Shown here piece by piece: positions 1-3,741 of a DNA stretch of 5,786 bases (the first letter of the stretch is position 1; each line of letters opens with the position of its first letter). The notes under the pieces are model-generated. The model saw only the letters and a program-made list of their open reading frames with translations. It made no database searches and had not been told where the DNA came from. Where the stretch lies: contig JALWQS010000078.1 of assembly GCA_027083015.1 (NCBI GenBank), positions 1-5,786 of the forward strand, in the 5' to 3' direction. The DNA is from Candidatus Woesearchaeota archaeon (lineage in GTDB: Archaea > Nanobdellota > Nanobdellia > Woesearchaeales > UBA11576). The position numbers were made by a program, and so were the translations under genes.

Positions 1-247
1 AAAAGTAAACAGGACCCCTCATAGAAGTGTTAAAACTAACACTCAGTTCATCAAAACGATCAAACTGGTTAGAAACATCAACATAAAGCTTAGGCAGAAA
101 TATCACCAAACTGATGATAAAAGAGAACAGAACAAGCAATAAGAAATACTTGGTCAGACTCCAACCATGTATCTCAGTAGCTTCGTCATACTTCCAAGGC
201 TGAAAAGCCAAACCCAATGTGCGAAAGAACCTGGTCTTTTTCTCCAT
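1..247 (-). CDS. N-terminal part of a membrane protein, possibly DUF1189-like (runs off left edge)
   Basis: I read 82 codons on the minus strand with no stop before the window edge. The peptide begins MEKKTRFFRTLGLAFQPWKY. After a polar, partly basic N-terminus of about 30 residues comes one hydrophobic helix at about residues 35-51 (FLLLVLFSFIISLVIFL), then LPKLYVDVSNQFDRFDELSV, which looks extracytoplasmic. The layout of a cytoplasmic start, a TM helix and a following beta-rich segment resembles the N-terminus of DUF1189-type membrane proteins, but that is an impression from pattern, not a search result. Two ATG codons are adjacent (250 and 247). I prefer 247 because GGTG at 256-253 then sits 5 bases upstream, the same spacing as in the NFACT-R gene at 3443. 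The gene is divergent from the glycosidase at 455. Coding is likely; function is unknown. Confidence 0.75.
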   Translation of the reverse strand, partial: MEKKTRFFRTLGLAFQPWKYDEATEIHGWSLTKYFLLLVLFSFIISLVIFLPKLYVDVSNQFDRFDELSVSFNTSMRGPVYF

Positions 248-252
248 CATAA

Positions 253-258
253 CACCCC
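253..258 (-). promoter_or_regulatory. Shine-Dalgarno GGGGTG for the left-edge membrane protein
   Basis: GGGGTG on the minus strand lies 2 bases from the ATG at 250 and 5 bases from the ATG at 247. The 5-base gap is the workable one and selects the second ATG. Confidence 0.55.
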
Positions 259-317
259 ATCATAGCAAAACTCTTCATTACCGACAAAAAACTTATCAGA
301 AAAGCATATAGTTTCAC

Positions 318-325
318 TATTTAAA
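318..325 (-). promoter_or_regulatory. Candidate TATA box for the left-edge gene
   Basis: The minus strand reads TTTAAATA within TTTTTAAATAGTG. Initiation about 25 bases downstream would fall near 296, giving a leader of about 50 bases, consistent with this gene having a Shine-Dalgarno sequence. A weaker alternative is CTATATGC at 311-304. Confidence 0.5.
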
Positions 326-424
326 AAGGTTTTTGTAAAGAAAGCACCAAAACACTTCTTCAACCCAAAGATTCTCATAAAAACAGATAAAACCAGAAAA
401 CAAGGCAATGCTTCATTAGAATCA

Positions 425-432
425 TTTAAATA
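425..432 (+). promoter_or_regulatory. TATA box of the glycosidase gene (leaderless)
   Basis: TTTAAATA is centred about 27 bases before the ATG at 455. Archaeal initiation lies about 25 bases downstream of the TATA centre, so the transcript should start at or within a base or two of the ATG. No Shine-Dalgarno sequence precedes the ATG, which fits a leaderless mRNA. Confidence 0.75.
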
Positions 433-454
433 CCTGTATTCGGTTACTAAGAAC

Positions 455-1510
455 ATGACAAATGAGAAAAGGAAGATCCTAAAGGAGCATTATTCTATGC
501 ATTACAGTCCCAAAGATAAATGGATGTGGGATCTCTGGTTCTTACAGAAAGAAGGAACCTATCATATGTTCTACCTACAATCAGAAAAACATGAAGATCC
601 CGAACACAGACACCAGGCACACCCAGAAAAATTAGGCAAACCGGTCACAGTAGGCTATGCAGTATCAAAAGACCTCATCAATTGGGAAGAGAAAGGGACA
701 GTATTAGAACCCACAGGATTCACATGGGACGAAGCATCAATATGGACAGGAAGCATCATAGAAAAAGACGGAAAATACTACAAGTTCTACACAGGAAGAG
801 ACAAGAACAAGCTTTTAGTACAAAAGATAGGACTAGCAATATCAGAAGACCTGATAAACTGGAAAAAACACGAAAATAATCCCATACTAGAAGCAGACAA
901 CGTATTCTATGAGATGGAAAACAAAAGAAACGCATTAAACTGCGTACCAGCTTTCAGAGATCCATACGTATTCAAAGACCCCAAGACAGGAAAATACTAC
1001 AAGACAATATCAGCAAGAAAAAAAGGAGAAAAAAAGGAATACAACGCCTGCATAGCATTAGCAGAATCAGATGACCTGATAAACTGGAAACTACACCCGC
1101 CAATACTAGCACCAGACAGGTATGATGAGATGGAAACATCACAACTCGTCTATTCAAAAGGAAAATACTACCTTTTCTTCTGCACACACTTCAGAGGCTA
1201 CCACCCGGCATGGGCAGCAAAACACGGAGCATGGACAGGACTGCACTGCTATTATTCTGAAAACATCTTTGGACCTTACAAACCAGTAAACAAGAACGGC
1301 CTCGTACTATCAATGGGAAAGTACATCTACGGAGTAAGACTATTAGAGAACGGAGACTCATTCAAAGCCATAGGCTGGCTCAACTACGACGACAACGATC
1401 AATTCATAGGAAAACTGGGAAAACCATTCAAGATAATAATAGAAGAGGACACCATAGTAGTAGAAGGAGACCCTCTTGAACCGATCGATCAGTCAGAAAA
1501 GAAAAAATAA
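455..1510 (+). CDS. Five-bladed beta-propeller glycoside hydrolase (GH32/GH68/GH43 superfamily)
   Basis: This 351-residue protein probably hydrolyses, or transfers, a fructoside-, arabinoside- or xyloside-type sugar. Blade repeats are visible as three copies of S-x-D-L-I-N-W (residues 71, 130 and 205), each followed by a P-I-L/V-L-E/A-P-like strand. Candidate catalytic positions, by analogy with clan GH-J, are Asp26 in WDLWF (nucleophile), Asp169 in FRDPYVF (the RDP motif that stabilises the transition state) and Glu227 in EMETSQLV (acid/base). WTGS at 97-100 matches the GH32 WSGS strand. The canonical WMNDPNG is not exact (WMWDLWF) and the usual Glu-Cys is Glu-Thr, so this is a divergent member. 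There is no signal peptide, TM segment or clear C-terminal beta-sandwich, so it should act on small sugars in the cytoplasm. It is alone on its strand and leaderless. The fold is confident; substrate is not. Confidence 0.85.
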   Translation: MTNEKRKILKEHYSMHYSPKDKWMWDLWFLQKEGTYHMFYLQSEKHEDPEHRHQAHPEKLGKPVTVGYAVSKDLINWEEKGTVLEPTGFTWDEASIWTGSIIEKDGKYYKFYTGRDKNKLLVQKIGLAISEDLINWKKHENNPILEADNVFYEMENKRNALNCVPAFRDPYVFKDPKTGKYYKTISARKKGEKKEYNACIALAESDDLINWKLHPPILAPDRYDEMETSQLVYSKGKYYLFFCTHFRGYHPAWAAKHGAWTGLHCYYSENIFGPYKPVNKNGLVLSMGKYIYGVRLLENGDSFKAIGWLNYDDNDQFIGKLGKPFKIIIEEDTIVVEGDPLEPIDQSEKKK

Positions 1511-1512
1511 TT
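1494..1512 (-). terminator. T-rich terminator for the methyltransferase gene
   Basis: On the minus strand, about 48 bases past the methyltransferase stop, the sequence is ATTATTTTTTCTTTTCTG (T6-C-T4). Archaeal RNA polymerase terminates on such U-tracts without needing a hairpin. The tract lies within the last codons of the convergent glycosidase gene. Confidence 0.45.
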
Positions 1513-1543
1513 CTCTCACATAATTCCTTCGCACTATCTTTAA

Positions 1544-1570
1544 ACCTTTTTCGCATACTTTACTTTTCTT
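1544..1570 (+). terminator. T-rich terminator for the glycosidase gene
   Basis: The plus strand after the glycosidase stop has CCTTTTT at 1545-1551 and then TTTACTTTTCTT up to about 1570. This is a spaced U-tract of archaeal type. It extends into the 3' end of the convergent methyltransferase gene. Confidence 0.5.
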
Positions 1571-2099
1571 CAGAAGGTTGAAGCTTCTCACAGATAAAGA
1601 TAATATCCTTATCTTCCATGATGATCTTCAAGACCTTAAAATTTATTATTATGAGCTTCTGGATAACATCAACATGCTTAGATTTTCTCAAAGCAGTAAG
1701 GATAAAATGTTTCTTACCGACCCTTCTGATCTCCAGAAGACCCTTCTTGATATCAGAAAAATTATGTATAGCAGTGAGAGAGATGACAAAATCAAAAGAA
1801 TCGCTCGGAAAAGGAAGATTCTCAGCAGCAGCTACAAAGAAATGGTCAGCAGGATAATTCTTCTTAGCTATCCTGACAAGTTCAATACTGGGGTCAATGC
1901 CTACACAAAAACAATCCCAAGGAGCAGTAGAGATGCCAGAACCACAACCAACATCCAGAAGCTTATCACTTTTCTTAGGAAGAAAAGACGGATCCAGCTT
2001 AGAGATAGCAAAAGCAAGCTTCTGGATCTGCTCATCCTTATGAAGCTCATCATAACCCGAAGCTATGGAATCATAATAACCTGATAATTTGCGTTGCAT
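1560..2099 (-). CDS. Class I SAM-dependent methyltransferase (Methyltransf_11 type)
   Basis: This is a small methyltransferase of 179 residues from the ATG at 2099. The sequence runs in Rossmann-fold order: an N-terminal YYDSIASGYDELH cap helix (about residues 8-20), motif I LLDVGCGSG at 47-55 (SAM-binding glycine loop), motif II VGIDPS at 66-71 (the Asp that contacts the SAM ribose), AENLPF at 92-97, and motif IV-like FDFVISLTAIHN at 102-113. The order UbiE/Trm9-like cap, D-x-G-x-G, then D-x-V is standard. The C-terminal part is short and lysine-rich and shows no substrate domain, so the acceptor (tRNA, rRNA, lipid or small molecule) cannot be named. A TTG at 2114 would add five residues. 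I chose the ATG because a TATA element sits 26 bases upstream, implying a leaderless transcript. Confidence 0.85.
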   Translation of the reverse strand: MQRKLSGYYDSIASGYDELHKDEQIQKLAFAISKLDPSFLPKKSDKLLDVGCGSGISTAPWDCFCVGIDPSIELVRIAKKNYPADHFFVAAAENLPFPSDSFDFVISLTAIHNFSDIKKGLLEIRRVGKKHFILTALRKSKHVDVIQKLIIINFKVLKIIMEDKDIIFICEKLQPSEEK

Positions 2100-2121
2100 A
2101 AAGCAAGAAGTCAAGAAGGGG

Positions 2122-2129
2122 TTTATTAA
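2122..2129 (-). promoter_or_regulatory. TATA box of the methyltransferase gene (leaderless)
   Basis: TTAATAAA on the minus strand is centred 26 bases upstream of the ATG at 2099, so transcription should begin at the start codon. This argues against the TTG at 2114, which would lie upstream of the predicted transcript start. Confidence 0.6.
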
Positions 2130-2197
2130 CTTAATGGAATATGTGGTCTCTAATAAAAGGGCGTTCTCAATGGTTTAGGTGCTGATTGCTGATAACT

Positions 2198-2217
2198 TAA
2201 AATTCTGCTCAATGCAG
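2198..2217 (-). terminator. Weak candidate terminator after the NFACT-R operon
   Basis: The minus strand has a short stem CTGC-ATTGA-GCAG (2217 to 2205) followed by AATTTT. The stem has only four pairs and the run only four T. Its position, 9 bases beyond the frameshifted stop at 2226, is the best argument for it. Confidence 0.25.
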
Positions 2218-2225
2218 ATACTAGA

Positions 2226-2337
2226 TCAGTCTAAAATAACTGGCCCGTTCTTGTTATTGAAAATCTCGTTAGAGATCTGCAAGGAGTTTAATACTCCGTC
2301 CTTTAGGTCGGCGATAGACCCGAGTAGCGAGTTTTTG
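2226..2337 (-). pseudogene. Possible frameshifted C-terminal part of the small membrane protein gene
   Basis: Directly after the stop of the small membrane protein (2340-2338), the +1-shifted minus-strand frame stays open for 38 codons to a TGA at 2228-2226. It reads DNKNSLLGSIADLKDGVLNS and on to NNKNGPVILD, an amphipathic-helix-like, normal-looking peptide. It has no start codon of its own. Its upstream stop (TGA at 2354-2352) leaves a junction of about 12 bases, which includes an AAAA run. One extra A there would explain the break, and the joined product would be 122 residues. An open stretch of this length can also arise by chance, so this is a suggestion, not a certainty. Confidence 0.4.
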
Positions 2338-2595
2338 TTATCTTTTCTTGTTCAGAACGAAAAAGGTTGTCGTCAATAGCACTCCTAATGCCAGTCCTGC
2401 ATAACTTATTATCAATGCTGTCCTTATGTTTGCGCAACTGTCTCTTTTCGCGCTGTCCAGGAATTGTACCACCTTACCGCTTAAACTCTCGCAGACTGCT
2501 AATCTACTATTAGCGTAAGCCAATAAGACAATGGACAACAATAAAATAATCATTCCCAAGATCAGTATCCTGTGCTCTTTCCAGCTGATCATCAT
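2338..2595 (-). CDS. Small two-TM membrane protein of unknown function
   Basis: This 85-residue protein has two hydrophobic helices: about 9-27 (RILILGMIILLLSIVLLAYA) and about 58-81 (TALIISYAGLALGVLLTTTF). Both ends carry charged residues, with a basic C-terminal NKKR, so both termini are probably cytoplasmic. The loop between the helices is about 30 residues and holds two cysteines (Cys35 and Cys54), which could form a disulfide outside the membrane. The start is ATG-ATG at 2595/2592, preceded by GAGGGG at 2609-2604. It begins 17 bases after the NFACT-R stop on the same strand and is very likely co-transcribed with it. I do not recognise a family. The coding frame may continue past the annotated stop through a frameshift (see 2226-2337). 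Confidence 0.65.
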   Translation of the reverse strand: MMISWKEHRILILGMIILLLSIVLLAYANSRLAVCESLSGKVVQFLDSAKRDSCANIRTALIISYAGLALGVLLTTTFFVLNKKR

Positions 2596-2612
2596 TCTAA
2601 TAGCCCCTCATG

Positions 2613-3443
2613 CTACTGTTTGATATCCATATTTCCAGCAGGAAGAAGTCTTATGATCTCATCAAGATCGCCGCTATCATGACCAAACCTCTTCCTGATA
2701 AGCTTAGCAATATCAGAAGGCTTACTTCTGCCCTGAATAATCTCAACAAACTCTTCACAGTTCGTTTTGACAGCAGCCGTAGGACCACACATAAGCTTAC
2801 CCCCAAGACCGCTCTCGTGACCATCCTTTATAGGGCCGATAGCACAATTAGGAGAACAATAGATATAATTTGTCTTACCGCGGATCATAAAAGCACCCTT
2901 AGGAAGAAACTCTCCTGCATTAGCCTCCTTCGTGACCTGTTCAGGAGTGACCCAAAACGTAGCAGTAGTGGAAAGACCCAGCTTCCAGGCACGAGAAAAA
3001 ACAAGAGTAGCATCAGCAGTCTCCTGAAGGGTCTGCTCAGAAGGCGAACGATCGTTATCCTTGACCTTAATGACAAAAAAAGGAGAACCGGCCATGTCAG
3101 TATGAAAGACAATATCTTCTTTATCAGTGTATTTCTTGATGATGATCTCATTAGTGGTGGCATCACGACCGCCGATGACCAAAAAACCTTCACTGGAAAA
3201 GAACCAACGGAAATTCTCAAACCACTCTTTTTTCTTAGAGACTTTCTTTTTCTTCTCGGCAAGCTGTTCCTTAGCCTGATCAAGAGCTTTCTCACCCCTG
3301 ACTTTCTCATCCTCTAATTTTTTCAAAGAAACAAGCAAAGCCTTCTTAGCACCCTCAAGTTTCTTGCGCTGCTTCTTAGCCTTCTCGAAATAGGCCTGAG
3401 CATTCTGTTCAACACTTTTCCTGAAATCAATATTAACCTTCAT
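2613..3443 (-). CDS. Coiled-coil plus NFACT-R (DUF814) protein, an N-terminally reduced Rqc2/RqcH relative
   Basis: The 276-residue product matches the C-terminal half of archaeal NFACT proteins, which bind the large ribosomal subunit and tRNA in ribosome quality control. A lysine/glutamate-rich coiled coil spans about 12-73. The NFACT-R domain follows: WFENFRWFFSSEGFLVIGG at about 74-92, GGRDATTNE (91-99), IVFHTDMAGSPF (111-122), SRAWKLG (150-156), FWVTPEQVTKEANAGEFLPK (163-182) and the KGAFMIRGKTNYIY strand (182-195). The archaeal C-terminal extension MCGPTAAV...DEIIRLLPAG (218-270) is also present. Full-length members are typically two to three times longer; the NFACT-N domain with its Asp-Arg pair needed for tRNA recruitment is absent, as is the HhH region. 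No such domain can be fitted upstream, where the frame hits a stop within about 60 bases. The start is the ATG at 3443 with AGGTG 5 bases upstream; a GTG at 3458 is possible but less well placed. It leads a two-gene operon. Confidence 0.9.
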   Translation of the reverse strand: MKVNIDFRKSVEQNAQAYFEKAKKQRKKLEGAKKALLVSLKKLEDEKVRGEKALDQAKEQLAEKKKKVSKKKEWFENFRWFFSSEGFLVIGGRDATTNEIIIKKYTDKEDIVFHTDMAGSPFFVIKVKDNDRSPSEQTLQETADATLVFSRAWKLGLSTTATFWVTPEQVTKEANAGEFLPKGAFMIRGKTNYIYCSPNCAIGPIKDGHESGLGGKLMCGPTAAVKTNCEEFVEIIQGRSKPSDIAKLIRKRFGHDSGDLDEIIRLLPAGNMDIKQ

Positions 3444-3448
3444 GATGA

Positions 3449-3453
3449 CACCT
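3449..3453 (-). promoter_or_regulatory. Shine-Dalgarno AGGTG deciding the NFACT-R start
   Basis: AGGTG on the minus strand is 5 bases from the ATG at 3443. The in-frame GTG at 3458 would place this site inside the gene, so the ATG is preferred. Confidence 0.7.
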
Positions 3454-3502
3454 GTCACATTCCCATCAGGCAGAGTAAAATCGTCACCTTAACGATACAA
3501 AA

Positions 3503-3510
3503 CATTATAC
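3503..3510 (-). promoter_or_regulatory. Candidate TATA box for the NFACT-R operon
   Basis: GTATAATG on the minus strand would direct initiation near 3481, giving a leader of about 38 bases that contains the AGGTG site. An alternative is the near-symmetric TATTTAAA at 3537-3530, which would start transcription near 3508. Confidence 0.4.
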
Positions 3511-3561
3511 TGAACAAAAACAGCTTTAGTTTAAATAGTTATTTCTTTAGAAGAGCAAAAC

Positions 3562-3569
3562 TTTAAATA
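3562..3569 (+). promoter_or_regulatory. TATA box for the surface-protein gene
   Basis: TTTAAATA is identical to the element before the glycosidase gene. Initiation would be near 3591, leaving a leader of about 150 bases before the TTG at 3742. A second TTTAAATA at 3530-3537 could give a slightly longer transcript. Confidence 0.6.
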
Positions 3570-3608
3570 CAATCTTGCAGTTAAACCATCAGAGGGGTGA
3601 TTCTAAAA

Positions 3609-3633
3609 CAATAGGTACAAGAGGTATCTATTG
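3609..3633 (+). promoter_or_regulatory. Leader hairpin 1 (10-bp stem, 5-base loop)
   Basis: CAATAGGTAC (3609-3618) pairs with GTATCTATTG (3624-3633) over ten positions, with one G-U pair (3615/3627) and the loop AAGAG. It sits about 18 bases inside the predicted transcript. It may be an RNA structural element or an operator-like DNA dyad. Confidence 0.55.
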
Positions 3634-3642
3634 CTTCAATGT

Positions 3643-3720
3643 ATGTAAAGTATTGTGCAAAGAGTATGTGTATAGAGCATTGTGCATAGAGCAAGTGAAT
3701 AGATCATATTCACAAAGTAT
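3643..3720 (+). repeat. Tandem array of a 13-14-base unit in the leader
   Basis: Consecutive units are GTGCAAAGAGTAT (3655-3667), GTGTATAGAGCATT (3668-3681), GTGCATAGAGCAA (3682-3694) and GTGAATAGATCAT (3695-3707). More decayed copies flank them at 3643-3654 and 3708-3720. The consensus is about GTGNAWAGAGYAW. Read as a 27-base dimer, 3644-3670 and 3671-3697 match at 21 of 27 positions. The unit length of 13 or 14 is not a codon multiple, so this does not look like coding repetition. Confidence 0.7.
3695..3713 (+). promoter_or_regulatory. Leader hairpin 2 (7-bp stem) just upstream of the ribosome binding site
   Basis: GTGAATA (3695-3701) pairs perfectly with TATTCAC (3707-3713) around the 5-base loop GATCA. 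It ends 16 bases before the GGAGG, where it could affect ribosome access. It overlaps the last clean copy of the tandem array. Confidence 0.5.
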
Positions 3721-3729
3721 AGAGCTAAA

Positions 3730-3738
3730 GGAGGGGGG
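3730..3738 (+). promoter_or_regulatory. Strong Shine-Dalgarno GGAGGGGGG deciding a TTG start
   Basis: GGAGG (3730-3734) extends into a G-run and lies 7 bases before TTG at 3742. It is the strongest ribosome binding site in the window. It fixes a non-ATG start that preserves a complete signal peptide. Confidence 0.8.
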
Positions 3739-3741
3739 AGT

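Larger units (their letters stand above)
248..454. other. Divergent intergenic region without a convincing gene
   Basis: This 207-base stretch separates two divergent genes and carries a TATA-like element for each. A 69-codon minus-strand frame crosses it (456 to 247), but its start would overlap the glycosidase start and it has no Shine-Dalgarno sequence. Its peptide is also unremarkable, so I treat the stretch as non-coding. Confidence 0.6.
3444..3741. other. Divergent control region of about 300 bases between NFACT-R and the surface protein
   Basis: No convincing gene lies here. It holds TATA-like elements for both directions in its left half. The right half, on the plus side, is a structured leader with two hairpins and a short tandem array. 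The in-frame stop TAG at 3700-3702 and the lack of ATG, GTG or TTG before 3742 show that the surface-protein frame does not extend into it. Confidence 0.7.

Noticed and set aside
247..456. 69-codon minus-strand frame overlapping the ATG of the left-edge gene by ATGA
   Set aside because: It lies in a divergent promoter region, has no ribosome binding site or TATA box at the right distance, would start inside the glycosidase start codon, and contains the TATA element of the downstream gene.
972..1187. Hydrophobic minus-strand frame inside the glycosidase gene
   Set aside because: It is antisense to a well-supported gene with conserved motifs, and its Leu/Ser/Phe-rich composition is what the complement of Lys/Glu/Arg-rich coding gives.
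2100..2114. TTG start five codons upstream of the methyltransferase ATG
   Set aside because: The TATA element at 2129-2122 places the transcript start at the ATG, downstream of this TTG.
2179..2379. 66-codon plus-strand frame in the gap after the methyltransferase
   Set aside because: It has no ribosome binding site or promoter, is antisense to the end of the small membrane protein gene and its possible extension, and has no recognisable features.
2610..3317. 235-codon plus-strand frame
   Set aside because: It is antisense to the NFACT-R gene, whose family motifs are unmistakable; the long open frame is a by-product of low stop-codon density in the complement.
3639..3689. 15-residue upstream ORF with three cysteines (ATG at 3639, stop TAG at 3687)
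   Set aside because: There is no well-spaced Shine-Dalgarno (GAGGT is 13 bases away and partly inside hairpin 1), and its codons are made of the 13-14-base array, so the reading frame is most likely incidental.
3643..3725. CRISPR-like array
   Set aside because: The units are only 13-14 bases, directly contiguous with no spacers, and there are no cas genes in the window.
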